Assembly (NCBI RefSeq): GCF_900107205.1 | Contig: NZ_FNPC01000004.1 | Location: forward strand, 248,001 to 312,000 | Length of the DNA stretch: 64,000 nt | Direction: 5' to 3' | Source: Halopenitus persicus | Lineage (GTDB): Archaea > Halobacteriota > Halobacteria > Halobacteriales > Haloferacaceae | Shown here: piece by piece, positions 35,619-44,935 of the stretch | Layout of the letters: every line of letters begins with the position of its first letter | How positions within the stretch are numbered: the stretch's first letter is position 1 | Translations under genes and position numbers: made by a program | The notes under the pieces: model-generated | What the model saw: the letters and a program-made list of their open reading frames with translations, nothing else | Told to the model about the DNA's origin: nothing | The model's database searches: none

Positions 35619-38216
35619 ATGAGTCGCGGCCCCGAACTGATAATCACGGAGAAGGACAACGCCGCCCGGCGGATCGCGGACGTCCTCAGCGGGGAGTCCG
35701 CCGAGTCCGACCGGGTGAACGGCGTGAACGTCTACAAGTGGGGCGGAAAGCGGTGCATCGGCCTGTCGGGCCACGTCGTCGGGGTCGACTTCCCGGCGGA
35801 GTACAACGACTGGCGCGACGTCGAGCCCGTCGAGCTGATCGACGCCCCGGTCAGCAAGGAGCCGACCCAGGAGCACATCGTCGCGGCCCTGCGGCGGCTC
35901 GCGCGCAACGCCTCCCGGGTGGTCATCGCGACCGACTACGACCGCGAGGGCGAGCTGATCGGCAAGGAGGCCTACGAGCTCGTCCGCGAGGTGAACGAGG
36001 ACGTCCCGATCGACCGCGTCCGGTTCTCCTCGATCACCGAAAACGAGGTGAAGAACGCCTTCGCGAACCCCGACGACCTCGATTTCGACCTGGCGGCCGC
36101 CGGCGAGGCCCGCCAGGTCATCGACCTGATGTGGGGCGCCGCGCTCACCCGGTTCCTCTCGCTGTCGGCGGGCCAGCTCGGCGAGGACTTCATCTCGGTC
36201 GGCCGGGTCCAGGGCCCGACGCTCAAGCTGATCGTGGATCGGGAACGCGAGATCCAGGCGTTCGACCCCGAGTCCTACTGGGAACTGTCGGGGGACCTCA
36301 CCAAGTCGGGCGGGGACCCCTTCGAGGCGAGCTACTTCCTGCTGGACGCGGACGGCAACGAGGCGGACCGGGTCTGGGACGAGGCCGTCGCCGAGACCCT
36401 CTCGCGGGCCCTCGACGCGGCCGACGGCGCGACCGTCGACGACGTCCGGCGCCGAACCCGCACCGACGACCCGCCGGCGCCGTTCAACACGACGCAGTTC
36501 ATCCGCGCCGCGGGGTCGCTGGGCTACGGCGCCCAGCGCGCGATGTCGATCGCCGAGGACCTGTACACCGCGGGGTACGTCACCTACCCGCGGACCGACA
36601 ACACCGTCTATCCCGACGACCTGGATCCCCGCGAGCTGCTCGAGGCCTTCCTCGACACCGGCTTCGGCGACGACGCCGGGGCGCTGCTCGACCGGGATGA
36701 GATCGAGCCGACCGAGGGCGACGAGGAGACGACCGACCACCCGCCGATCCACCCAACCGGCGAGATCCCCGCGGCGTCGGACCTCTCGGACGACGAGTGG
36801 GAGGTCTACGAGCTGGTCGTGCGCCGCTTTTTCGCCACCTGCGCGCCCGCGGCCACCTGGGAGCACCTCCGCGTGGTCGCGCTCGCGAACGGCGCGGCCA
36901 CCGCGATCGCCGCCGAGGCCGACCCCCGGGCCGCGCTTCGGGACCCCGAGGCGGCCGAGTCGGGGCAGGAGCCCTCCCTGGCGGCCGACGGCGGGCTTCG
37001 CCTGAAGGCGAACGGCAAGCGGCTGCTGGAGGCCGGCTACCACGACGTCTATCCCTACCGGTCCTCGAGCGAGACGATCGTCCCCGACGTCGAGGTCGGC
37101 GAGGAGCTGGCGCTGACCGACCGGCAACTCGAGGGCAAGGAGACCCAGCCCCCGCGGCGGTACGGCCAGTCCCGGCTCATCGAGGAGATGGAATCGCGCG
37201 GAGTGGGGACGAAGGCGACCCGGCACAACACGATCGAGAAGCTCTACGACCGCGGCTACATCGAGAACGACCCGCCGCGCCCGACGAAGCTCGCGGAGGC
37301 GGTCGTCGAGGCCGCCGAGGAGTTCGCCGACCGGATCGTCTCCGAGGAGATGACCGCACAGCTCGAAGCGGACATGCAGGCGATCGCGTCCGGCGAGGCC
37401 GACTACGAGGACGTGACCGCCGAGTCCCGGGAGCTGCTGTCGGCCGTCTTCGAGGAGCTCGGCGACTCCCGCGAGGAGGTCGGCGACCACCTGCGGACGT
37501 CGCTCAAGGCGGACAAGCGGCTCGGCCCCTGCCCGGAGTGCGGATCGGACCTGCTCGTCAGGAAGTCCCGGTACGGCTCCTACTTCGTGGGCTGTGACGG
37601 CTATCCCGACTGCGAGTACACGCTCCCGCTGCCCTCCACCGGCAAGCCGCTCATCCTCGATGACGTCTGCGAGGACCACGACCTCCACCACGTGAAGATG
37701 CTGGCCGGACGGAAGACGTTCGTCCACGGCTGCCCGCAGTGTCAGGCCGACGAGGCCGACGCGACCGAGGACACGGTCATCGGCGACTGTCCGGAGTGCG
37801 GCGACACGGAGGGCGGGGACCTCGCGATCAAGCAGCTCCGCTCCGGCTCCCGGCTGGTCGGCTGTACGCGCTATCCCGACTGTGACTACTCGCTGCCGCT
37901 GCCCCGCCGCGGCGAGATCGAGATCACCGACGAGACCTGCGAGGAGCACGACCTGCCGCATCTCCGGGTGCACGCCGGCGACGAGCCCTGGGAGCTCGGC
38001 TGTCCGATCTGCAACTACCGGGAGTTCCAGGCCCGCGAGAACGGCTCGGAGCTGGAGGCGATCGACGGGATCGGCGAGAAGACCGCCGAGAAGCTGGCCG
38101 ACGCCGGCGTCGAGGGCGTCTCGGCGCTGACGGAGGCGGACCCCGACGACCTGGCCGACCGCGTCGACGGCGTCGGCGCGGACCGGGTTCGCGACTGGCA
38201 GGCGAAGGCGCAGTGA
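35619..38216 (+). CDS. topA: DNA topoisomerase I
   Basis: 865 residues, a full type IA topoisomerase. An N-terminal Toprim domain (ELIITEKDNAARRIADVL, then ATDYDREGELIGKEA) is followed by the catalytic core with active-site Tyr323 in AGYVTYPRTDNTVYP. Three Cys4 zinc modules follow (CPECGSDLLVRKSRYGSYF, CPECGDTEGGDLAIKQ and CPICNY), then a helix-hairpin-helix end (IDGIGEKTAEKLADAGVEGV). It relaxes negative supercoils via a 5'-phosphotyrosyl link. Start ATG at 35619 is 58 bp after the preceding gene. Confidence 0.95.
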   Translation: MSRGPELIITEKDNAARRIADVLSGESAESDRVNGVNVYKWGGKRCIGLSGHVVGVDFPAEYNDWRDVEPVELIDAPVSKEPTQEHIVAALRRLARNASRVVIATDYDREGELIGKEAYELVREVNEDVPIDRVRFSSITENEVKNAFANPDDLDFDLAAAGEARQVIDLMWGAALTRFLSLSAGQLGEDFISVGRVQGPTLKLIVDREREIQAFDPESYWELSGDLTKSGGDPFEASYFLLDADGNEADRVWDEAVAETLSRALDAADGATVDDVRRRTRTDDPPAPFNTTQFIRAAGSLGYGAQRAMSIAEDLYTAGYVTYPRTDNTVYPDDLDPRELLEAFLDTGFGDDAGALLDRDEIEPTEGDEETTDHPPIHPTGEIPAASDLSDDEWEVYELVVRRFFATCAPAATWEHLRVVALANGAATAIAAEADPRAALRDPEAAESGQEPSLAADGGLRLKANGKRLLEAGYHDVYPYRSSSETIVPDVEVGEELALTDRQLEGKETQPPRRYGQSRLIEEMESRGVGTKATRHNTIEKLYDRGYIENDPPRPTKLAEAVVEAAEEFADRIVSEEMTAQLEADMQAIASGEADYEDVTAESRELLSAVFEELGDSREEVGDHLRTSLKADKRLGPCPECGSDLLVRKSRYGSYFVGCDGYPDCEYTLPLPSTGKPLILDDVCEDHDLHHVKMLAGRKTFVHGCPQCQADEADATEDTVIGDCPECGDTEGGDLAIKQLRSGSRLVGCTRYPDCDYSLPLPRRGEIEITDETCEEHDLPHLRVHAGDEPWELGCPICNYREFQARENGSELEAIDGIGEKTAEKLADAGVEGVSALTEADPDDLADRVDGVGADRVRDWQAKAQ

Positions 38217-38296
38217 CGGCCGCCGGGTCGCCCCGTCTCTGCGACCACGACCGCGGGAACCGACAGGACTGAATAGCACGCTCGCGGTGTGGTCGT

Positions 38297-38851
38297 ATGG
38301 CCGATTCGGACCGCGTTCGGTACCACACCGCACGGGAGACGGTTCCGGAGGAGCATCGCCACCACTACGACGCCATCGCGGAGAGCCGTGGCGGCGTGCG
38401 GGGACCCTTCTCGGTCCTTTTAAATAGCCCCGAGCTCGCCGGCCGCGTCGGGCACCTCGGCGCGTACGTGCGGTTCGAAAGCGAGCTCCCGGACGCCGAC
38501 CGGGAGCTGACCATCCTCGCGACCGCCCGGGCGTTCGACTGCGCCTTCGAGTGGGCGGCCCACGAGCCGATCGCCCGCGAGGCCGGCGTGAGCGGGGCGA
38601 CGATCGACCACGTCGCCGACTCGGGTCCGGTCGACGAGCTCCCGGACCGCGAGGCGCGTCTCGTCTCGTACGTCCGCGAGCTCATCGACGAGCACGCGGT
38701 CTCGGATGCGACCTTCGAGGCGGCACGCGACCGCTACGGCGAGGCGGGCGTCACGGAGCTCACCGGGACGATCGGCTACTACGCGATGCTCGCCTGCGTG
38801 CTGAACGCCCTCGAGGTGGTCCCGGACGCGGACCGGCCGCAGCTGCCGTGA
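38297..38851 (+). CDS. Carboxymuconolactone decarboxylase family protein
   Basis: 184 residues, all-helical AhpD-like fold. The family core is TILATARAFDCAFEWAAHEP, with one Cys and the His; the CxxC of peroxiredoxin-type members is missing, so a disulfide reductase role is unlikely and a decarboxylase-type or orphan role more so. VEYE-like contacts cannot be judged. It sits between topA and GGGP synthase without operon-like overlap. Confidence 0.85.
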   Translation: MADSDRVRYHTARETVPEEHRHHYDAIAESRGGVRGPFSVLLNSPELAGRVGHLGAYVRFESELPDADRELTILATARAFDCAFEWAAHEPIAREAGVSGATIDHVADSGPVDELPDREARLVSYVRELIDEHAVSDATFEAARDRYGEAGVTELTGTIGYYAMLACVLNALEVVPDADRPQLP

Positions 38852-38934
38852 GGCGGCGCGGCCGGGGGACCGGCGAGAGGCACCCATCCCAGCTATCGTA
38901 CCCTTTTTAGCCCCCCACGGCACAGTCCCGTGTA

Positions 38935-39645
38935 ATGACGAACCCGTGGGCGGAGTGGGATCACGTTCTGAAGGTCGATCCCGACAAGGAGCTGTACGGG
39001 GACGAGACGTTCGAGGACGTCGTCGCCACCGGGACGGACGCGATCGAGATCGGGGGGACCCTCGGGATGACCGAGGCGAAGATGCAGCGCGTGATCGACG
39101 CCTGTGCGGACCACGACGTCGCCCTGTATCAGGAGCCGTCGAACCCGGCGGTGGTCGTCGACTCGCCGGCGCTGGACGGCTACCTCATCCCCACGGTGTT
39201 CAACGCCGCCGACCCCTTCTGGATCGTCGGCGCGCACGCCGAGTGGGTGCGCATCGAGGACGGCCTCGACTGGGACCGCACCACGACCGAGGCGTACATC
39301 GTGTTGAACCCCGACGCCTCCGTCGCCGAGTACACGGACGCGGACTGCGACCTCTCGGTCGACGACGTGACCGCTTACGCACGCATCGCCGAGCGGATGT
39401 TCGGCCAGGAGATCGTCTACCTCGAGTACTCCGGCACCCTCGGGGACCCGGAGATCGTCGCGGCCGCCGCCGACGCGCTCGACGAGACCACCCTCTTTTA
39501 CGGCGGCGGGGTCCACGGCTACGAGACCGCCCGCGAGATGGGCACCCACGCCGACGTCGTCGTCGTCGGCGACCTGCTCCACGAGGAGGGCTGTGACGCC
39601 GTTCGGGAGACCGTCGAGGGCGCCCGCGACGCGAACGCGGAGTAA
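38935..39645 (+). CDS. Geranylgeranylglyceryl phosphate synthase
   Basis: 236 residues of TIM-barrel PcrB/GGGPS type. The glycerol-1-phosphate side is seen in [20 protein letters not shown] and the phosphate loops in [26 protein letters not shown] and [16 protein letters not shown]. The enzyme joins geranylgeranyl diphosphate to sn-glycerol-1-phosphate, the first committed step of archaeal membrane lipid synthesis. ATG at 38935 follows a CTTTTTAG-type TATA by about 25 bp. Confidence 0.93.
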   Translation: MTNPWAEWDHVLKVDPDKELYGDETFEDVVATGTDAIEIGGTLGMTEAKMQRVIDACADHDVALYQEPSNPAVVVDSPALDGYLIPTVFNAADPFWIVGAHAEWVRIEDGLDWDRTTTEAYIVLNPDASVAEYTDADCDLSVDDVTAYARIAERMFGQEIVYLEYSGTLGDPEIVAAAADALDETTLFYGGGVHGYETAREMGTHADVVVVGDLLHEEGCDAVRETVEGARDANAE

Positions 39646-39660
39646 GTGGCCGCGGCGGCG

Positions 39661-39742
39661 TGTGGCGGTCACGGCCACCGCGGCGGCGTGTGGCGGTCAC
39701 GGCCACCGCGGCGGCGTGTGGCGGTCACGGCCACCGCGGCGA
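39661..39742. repeat. 28-bp tandem repeat with internal dyad
   Basis: Almost three copies of a 28-bp unit begin at 39661, 39689 and 39717. Each copy contains GTGGCGGTCACGGCCAC, whose ends can pair (GTGGC with GCCAC). It starts 15 bp after the GGGP synthase stop and lies upstream of the DtxR-type gene, so it could act as a repeated hairpin in the 3' end of the former. Confidence 0.85.
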
Positions 39743-39870
39743 AGTGAAGTGGTCACGGTCGCGGCGGCGGAGTGAGGACGACCGCGGTCGCCGTGGCGTG
39801 AGGTCGGCCCGGGCAGTCCCGACCGGCCGGATCCGTAGCTATTTCCCGGCCGATCCGCAACACAGGATCG

Positions 39871-40524
39871 ATGCTTAGCGACGTGATGGAGGATTACCTC
39901 AAGGCGATCTACGTCCTCCAGACCGAGGACGGCCCACCGGTGTCCACCTCGGCGATCGCCGAGGAGGTGGGCAAGACCCCGCCGACGGTCACCGACATGC
40001 TCGGCAAGCTCGCCGAGCGCGGGCTCGTGGAGCGGGAGCCGTACACCGGCGTCGAGCTCACCCCGGAGGGGGAGGCGGTCGCGCTCGAGGTGGTCCGCCA
40101 TCACCGCCTGATCGAGGCCTTCCTCGCCGAGCGGCTCGATTACGACTGGAGCGAGGTCCACGAGGAGGCCGACCGGCTCGAACACCACATCTCCGAGGCG
40201 TTCGAGCGCCGGGTGGCCGCGGCCCTGGGTGACCCCGAGGTCGATCCCCACGGCGACCCCATCCCCGGCGCCGACCTCGAACCCGTCACCGACGACTCCG
40301 TCCGGCTCGCCGACTGCGAGGCCGGCGAGACGGTCCTCGTCGCGCGCGTGTCCGACCGCGACGAGGAGGAACTCGACTACCTCGCCGACGCCGGGATCAC
40401 GCCCGACACCGAGCTCGAGGTGGTCGACGTCGCCCCCTTCGGGATGGTCACGGTGCGGACGCCGGACGGCGAGCAGAGCCTCCCGGAGTCCGTCGCGGAG
40501 TCGATCCGCGTGCGTCGGGTTTAA
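39871..40524 (+). CDS. DtxR/MntR-family metal-dependent regulator
   Basis: 217 residues. A DtxR-type winged helix (MLSDVMEDYLKAIYVLQTED; recognition region VGKTPPTVTDMLGKLAERGL) is followed by the dimerisation and metal-binding domain (HHRLIEAFLAERLDYDWSEV, then HEEADRLEHHISEAFERR) and a C-terminal FeoA/SH3-like domain (about 145-217). Metal ligands typical of the family (Glu/His in these helices) are present. It likely represses metal-uptake genes when Fe or Mn is sufficient. It is convergent with the ABC importer operon; whether it regulates that operon is not shown. Confidence 0.88.
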   Translation: MLSDVMEDYLKAIYVLQTEDGPPVSTSAIAEEVGKTPPTVTDMLGKLAERGLVEREPYTGVELTPEGEAVALEVVRHHRLIEAFLAERLDYDWSEVHEEADRLEHHISEAFERRVAAALGDPEVDPHGDPIPGADLEPVTDDSVRLADCEAGETVLVARVSDRDEEELDYLADAGITPDTELEVVDVAPFGMVTVRTPDGEQSLPESVAESIRVRRV

Positions 40525-40597
40525 AAGTAATCCACGACCGCGTCACGCGGTATTTAGATACTATACGCCGCCGGATCCGTCGAGTGCGATCCCTCCT

Positions 40598-41944
40598 TCA
40601 CCAGCCGTCGGTCTCCCCGGCCAGCACCGCCCGGACCGCGTCCGCGACGTCGTCGAGGTGGTCGATCCTCGCGGCCGCCGCGATCGGTTCCCCGTCGGCC
40701 GGCTCGCCGACCACGACGCGCCGGTCGGGAGCCACCGCCTCGACGATGGGTCGGTTTCCGTCGGCGACGTCCGCGTCGACGAGGACGAGCGCGGCGGCGG
40801 CGTCGGCGCGTTCCCGCGCGGTCGCGGCGGCGGCGCCGGTGATTCCCGAAAAGGACGGAACACAGACCGGATCGGCGTCGACCTCGCGGGCGCGCTCGGC
40901 GGCCGCGTCGCCGGCCGGAACCACGCCGACGCTCACGTCGAAGCCGGCGGCGGCGAGGACCGAGACCACGGTCGCGGCGCGCCGCCCGGTTCCGACCACG
41001 TGGATCGGCGGGTGTTCCATCCCCGGATCCGAACCGTCGTCGGACGTAGCGGAGTCATCGTCGCCCGCGGCGGAGCCGTGGCCGGGCGTCTCGGGCAGCG
41101 CGGTGACGAGCGGCGCGGTCGACCCCGGTTGTTCGGTGACGAACGTCCGGGCGTCGAAGGCGTCCCGCAGGGCGGCCTGGGAGAGGACGGTTTCGGGGGT
41201 GCCGACCGACCGGACGCGCCCGTCCGCGAGCAGCAGGAGCTCGTCGCAGTACCGCGCCGCGAGGTTGAGGTCGTGGATCGCGGCCACGACCGTCTTTCCC
41301 GCCTCGACGAGCCCGCGGACGAGCTCCAGGGTCTCGACCGCGTGGTTGACGTCGAGGCTCCCGGTCGGCTCGTCGAGGACGAGCACGGGAGTCTCCTGGG
41401 CGAGCGCCCGGGCCAGCAGGACGCGCTGGCGTTCGCCCCCGGAGAGGGTCCCGACGGAGCGGTCCGCGAAGCGCGCGGTGTCGGTGGTCGCCATCGCGTC
41501 GTCGACCGCCTCGCGGTCGGCGGCGTCCGGGGTCGCGAACCGCGATCGGTGCGGCGTCCGGCCCATCTCGACCACCTGCTCGACGGTGAAATCGAACGAG
41601 AGGACGGTGTCCTGGGGAACCGACGCCACGCGCCTGGCGGTCGCGCGGGCGGAGAGGGTCGTGAGGTCCTCGCCGGCGACGCGAACGTGGCCGCGGTCCG
41701 GGGTCAGGCTCCCCCGAAGCGCGCGCAGCAGCGTGGTCTTGCCGGCGCCGTTCGGCCCGACGACGCCGAGGAACGAGCCCGCCTCGACCGCGAGGTCGAC
41801 GCCCTCGAGCACGGTCGCGTCGCCGATGGTGACGGTCACGTCGGTCGCCTCGAGGTGCGGTTGGTCGGCGTGATCGGGATCGGCGGTGGTGTCGGCGTCC
41901 GGTTCGGCCTCCACCTCGGTCCGAGATTCGTGGAACCGGCTCAC
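40598..41944 (-). CDS. btuD: ABC transporter ATPase, BtuD-like, with extra C-terminal domain
   Basis: 448 residues from a GTG at 41944 that overlaps the permease stop (GTGA), indicating coupling. After an acidic tail of about 28 residues the ATPase domain shows Walker A VGPNGAGKTTLLRALRG, Q-loop, signature TLSGGERQRVLLARAL, Walker B VLVLDEPTGSLD and the switch His in AAIHDLN. The last ~140 residues (from MEHPPIHVVGTGRRAATVV) form a separate Rossmann-like domain seen in haloarchaeal BtuD proteins but not in bacterial ones. With the permease and the divergent binding protein it should import cobalamin, although a siderophore is possible. Confidence 0.88.
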   Translation of the reverse strand: MSRFHESRTEVEAEPDADTTADPDHADQPHLEATDVTVTIGDATVLEGVDLAVEAGSFLGVVGPNGAGKTTLLRALRGSLTPDRGHVRVAGEDLTTLSARATARRVASVPQDTVLSFDFTVEQVVEMGRTPHRSRFATPDAADREAVDDAMATTDTARFADRSVGTLSGGERQRVLLARALAQETPVLVLDEPTGSLDVNHAVETLELVRGLVEAGKTVVAAIHDLNLAARYCDELLLLADGRVRSVGTPETVLSQAALRDAFDARTFVTEQPGSTAPLVTALPETPGHGSAAGDDDSATSDDGSDPGMEHPPIHVVGTGRRAATVVSVLAAAGFDVSVGVVPAGDAAAERAREVDADPVCVPSFSGITGAAAATARERADAAAALVLVDADVADGNRPIVEAVAPDRRVVVGEPADGEPIAAAARIDHLDDVADAVRAVLAGETDGW

Positions 41945-43047
41945 AGCTCGTGCACCTCCCGCTTCCGGAGCAGGAACAGGAAGAAGGGCGCGCCGACGGC
42001 GGCGGTCACCACGCCGACGGGCAGTTCGGCGCTGCCGAGCCGGGCGACCGTGTCGGCGACCACGAGGAAGGAGGCCCCGGCGAGTGCGGCGGTCGGGAGG
42101 AGGATCCGGTGGTCGGGGCCGACGACGAGCCGGAGCATATGGGGGATGATCAGGCCGACGAAGCCGATCACGCCGGTGACTGCGACGCCCGCGGCCGTGA
42201 TCAGCGAGGAGACGCCGAGCAGGATCCGCTTCGTGCGTTCGACCTCGATCCCGAGCCCGCGCGCCTCCTCCTCGCCCAGCAGGAGCACGTTGAGGTCGCG
42301 GGCGTACACGAGCAGGACGGCGAACAGGACCGGCACGATGACGGCCGTCACGCGCACCTCCGCCCAGCCGGCGCCCGCGAGGTGGCCCATCAGCCAGCCG
42401 ACGACCTGCCGGAGGCTCTCCTCTGCCTGCAGCTGGAGGTAGGAGACGACCGCGCCGAGGAACGTCTGGACGGCCACGCCCGCAAGCAGGAGGGTCGCGA
42501 CCGGCGTGCGGCCGTTCCGCGTCGCGATCGCGTAGACGCCGAAGGCGGCCGCGAGCGCGCCGAGAAAGGCCATCCCCTGGAGGCCGAGCCAGTGCAGCCA
42601 GGCGGGGAGCATCGCCGGCGCGACGATGAACGCGACCGCGCCGACCGCGGCGCCCGAGGAGACGCCGATGATCGAGGGGTCGGCCATCGGGTTCCGGAAG
42701 AAGCCCTGCATCACCGTCCCCGCGGCGGCCAGCGCGAAGCCGACGACCGCTGCGAGCAGGATCCGGGGCAGCCGGATCGCGACGACGATCTGCCGGTGGA
42801 GGTCCGCGACCGGATAGGCAAACGGCGAGACGTACCGCAGCTCGACGGCGGGCACGAACAGCGGGCCGGGCATCGAGCGCGTCCCGAACTCCGCGCCGAC
42901 CGGCACGGCGAGCGCGTTCAACAGCACCTTCGTGACCTCGACTGCCGGCACGCGGACCGGCCCGAGCGCGGCGCTCACGGCGACGGCGACGGCCAGGACC
43001 CCCGAGAGGCCCAGACACCAGCCCGCGGTCCGCGCCGAGGTCCTCAT
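41941..43047 (-). CDS. btuC: ABC importer permease, BtuC/FecCD family
   Basis: 368 residues with about ten helices. FecCD-family motifs are clear: RLPRILLAAVVGFALAAAGT, MQGFFRNPMADPSIIGVSSG, GWLMGHLAGAGWAEVR and VTGVIGFVGLIIPHMLRLVVG. It forms the channel dimer for B12 or an iron chelate. ATG at 43047 is 61 bp from the divergent binding-protein gene, with a common AT-rich promoter between. Confidence 0.92.
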   Translation of the reverse strand: MRTSARTAGWCLGLSGVLAVAVAVSAALGPVRVPAVEVTKVLLNALAVPVGAEFGTRSMPGPLFVPAVELRYVSPFAYPVADLHRQIVVAIRLPRILLAAVVGFALAAAGTVMQGFFRNPMADPSIIGVSSGAAVGAVAFIVAPAMLPAWLHWLGLQGMAFLGALAAAFGVYAIATRNGRTPVATLLLAGVAVQTFLGAVVSYLQLQAEESLRQVVGWLMGHLAGAGWAEVRVTAVIVPVLFAVLLVYARDLNVLLLGEEEARGLGIEVERTKRILLGVSSLITAAGVAVTGVIGFVGLIIPHMLRLVVGPDHRILLPTAALAGASFLVVADTVARLGSAELPVGVVTAAVGAPFFLFLLRKREVHEL

Positions 43048-43073
43048 TCGTTCGCAAACCGGCTTGCAGTAGG

Positions 43074-43083
43074 TAAATATTTA
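43074..43083. promoter_or_regulatory. Shared palindromic TATA region between btuC and btuF
   Basis: TAAATATTTA is a perfect dyad midway in the 61-bp divergent gap. Its centre is about 31 bp from both start codons, so TATA elements on each strand fit leaderless starts of both genes. The overlap would make the two promoters compete or respond together. Confidence 0.55.
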
Positions 43084-43108
43084 TTGGGCTGCCGGCGAGG
43101 GGACGACG

Positions 43109-44278
43109 ATGGACACACGAACCGCGCTGGCCGTGCTGCTGGCCGTGACGCTTCTCGTCGGGGGGATCGCGACGCCGGTCGCGGCCGCGGACGTCGGCGC
43201 TGACACCGCGGACGTCGGCGTCGGCACGGCAGACGGCGGCGCCGATACCGCGGACGCCGACGCCGCCGGTACCTGTGGGTTTCCCGTCGAGCTGACGGAC
43301 GCCTCGGGCGAGACGCTCCGGCTCGAGGACCGGCCCGAGCGCGTGACGACGACGAACCCCTCGGCCGCCCAGACGATGTGGGACATCGGCGGGCGGGATC
43401 AGGTCGTCGGCGTCACGCGGTACGCCTCGTACCTCGAGGGCGCGGACTCGCGAACCGACGTCTCCGCCGAGTTCGGCGTCAGCATCGAGGAAGTGGCAGG
43501 CACCGATCCGGACCTCGTGCTGGTCCCGAACTCGACCGACACCGAGCAGCTCGAGGGGCTGCGCGACGCCGGACTGCCGGTCTTTCACCTCCCACGCGCG
43601 CACTCGATCGAGGACATCGCCGCGAAGACGACCACGATCGGGCGGCTGACGGGGAACTGCGAGGGTGCCGCCGAGACCAACGCCTGGATGAACGAGCGCG
43701 TCCAGGAGGCGCAGTTGTCGGTCGATGATGGCGATCGGCCGACGATCCTCTATCCGCTCGGCAGCGGGTACGTTGCTGCCGGCGACACCTTCATCGACGA
43801 GATGCTCTCGGTGGCGGGTGCGGAGAACGTCGCGGCGCGGAACCACACGGGGTACCCGCAGCTGTCTTCGGAGGTCGTTCTGCAGCTCGATCCCGAGTAC
43901 GTCCTCATCACTGACCGCGATACCGACATCGTCGACGAGGAACCGTACGCGAGCACGACCGCCGGCCGGGAGGGGAACACGATCTACGTCGACGTCCAGT
44001 GGGTCAACCAGCCGGCGCCGCGGAGCGTCGTCTACACGGTCGAGAACGTCTCGGCGCAGCTCGAGGCAGCCGAGACGACGCCGGAGCCGGCGGAGACCGA
44101 GGAATCGGCGGTCCCGACCGACGCCACGACGACCACCGCCGGGGACGATGGCGATGGTGACGACGAGGGGAGCAGCTCGGGGGTCGGTGCACCCGGCTTC
44201 GGGCCGGCCGTTGCCGCGATCGCGCTGCTCGTGACGGCGCTGGTCGCGCGGCTGCAGGGCGGCCGACGCCGGTCGTAG
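43109..44278 (+). CDS. btuF: BtuF-type binding protein with PGF-CTERM tail
   Basis: 389 residues. Signal peptide at 1-27 ([20 protein letters not shown]) and a low-complexity repeat of AD-GADTAD type precede the helical-backbone binding domain (about 55-315; [56 protein letters not shown]). A Thr/Glu/Asp-rich stalk leads to [20 protein letters not shown] and a final basic cluster GGRRRS: the PGF motif, helix and Arg cluster that archaeosortase A recognises. It thus captures cobalamin or a related ligand at the surface and passes it to BtuCD, encoded divergently. Confidence 0.88.
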   Translation: MDTRTALAVLLAVTLLVGGIATPVAAADVGADTADVGVGTADGGADTADADAAGTCGFPVELTDASGETLRLEDRPERVTTTNPSAAQTMWDIGGRDQVVGVTRYASYLEGADSRTDVSAEFGVSIEEVAGTDPDLVLVPNSTDTEQLEGLRDAGLPVFHLPRAHSIEDIAAKTTTIGRLTGNCEGAAETNAWMNERVQEAQLSVDDGDRPTILYPLGSGYVAAGDTFIDEMLSVAGAENVAARNHTGYPQLSSEVVLQLDPEYVLITDRDTDIVDEEPYASTTAGREGNTIYVDVQWVNQPAPRSVVYTVENVSAQLEAAETTPEPAETEESAVPTDATTTTAGDDGDGDDEGSSSGVGAPGFGPAVAAIALLVTALVARLQGGRRRS

Positions 44279-44304
44279 CGCCGCGCGGTCAAATCTCGCG
44301 CGGG

Positions 44305-44348
44305 TCGGATCGTTCGCGGGCCGGATCGTTCGCGGGTCGGATCGCTCG
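44305..44348. repeat. 16-bp tandem repeat
   Basis: Two full and one partial copy of TCGGATCGTTCGCGGG between the binding-protein gene and srp19. Short, GC-rich, no spacer. Confidence 0.75.
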
Positions 44349-44423
44349 TTCCCCGACCGCCACCTCGCCCCGTTCCACCTCGGCAGTCGAAACGACCTTA
44401 CGGGCCGGGCCCGGCGGATCGAT

Positions 44424-44708
44424 ATGGTCGAGAACGTCATCTATCCCGCCTATCTCGACGCGGAGCTGTCCCGGTCGGAGGGCCGCCGCGTCGCCGCCGA
44501 GGAGGCGCTGTCGGACCCGACCGTCGACGAGATCGCCCAGGCCGTCCAGCAGATCGGCTACGACGCGGTGATCGAGCGCGACGTCACCTACTCTCGCGAG
44601 TACGAACCGCGCGGGCGGGTCCTCGCGCAGGGGACGGAGGACACCACGAAGAACGACCTCGTGCAGGCCGTCGCCGCCTACGTCGGCCTCCTCCGGGACG
44701 ACTCGTGA
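44424..44708 (+). CDS. srp19: Signal recognition particle 19 kDa protein
   Basis: 94 residues: [40 protein letters not shown] and the later [10 protein letters not shown] with a tail [14 protein letters not shown]. This is the SRP19 fold, which binds the tips of helices 6 and 8 of 7S RNA and lets SRP54 dock. First gene of a tight cluster: its stop overlaps the gar1 start. Confidence 0.95.
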   Translation: MVENVIYPAYLDAELSRSEGRRVAAEEALSDPTVDEIAQAVQQIGYDAVIERDVTYSREYEPRGRVLAQGTEDTTKNDLVQAVAAYVGLLRDDS

Positions 44709-44935
44709 AGCGCGTCGGCAGCGTCGTGCGAACGGCGCAGGGGCTGGCGGTCGCCCGCGGCGAGGACGGCGAAACCCCGCCGTCGATCGGCGAGGTCGTG
44801 GTCGACGACTCGCTGTCGACCGTCGGGCGCGTCGTGGACGTCTTCGGGCCGGTCGACCGCCCCTACGTGGCGGTGACGCCGAACGACGGGATCACGCTGG
44901 CCGAACTCGTCGGGGGGCCGCTGTACGCCCGATGA
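44705..44935 (+). CDS. gar1: H/ACA ribonucleoprotein component Gar1
   Basis: 76 residues from GTG at 44705, overlapping srp19 by four bases. The compact beta barrel is seen as [18 protein letters not shown], then [31 protein letters not shown] and GGPLYAR, typical for archaeal Gar1. It joins Cbf5 in the H/ACA complex that makes pseudouridine in RNA. The stop overlaps the next start (ATGA). Confidence 0.92.
   Translation: MKRVGSVVRTAQGLAVARGEDGETPPSIGEVVVDDSLSTVGRVVDVFGPVDRPYVAVTPNDGITLAELVGGPLYAR

Noticed and set aside
44280-44423. Search for the 7S SRP RNA beside srp19
   Set aside because: The 140-bp gap holds only a short 16-bp repeat and is far too short for the archaeal SRP RNA of about 300 nt.
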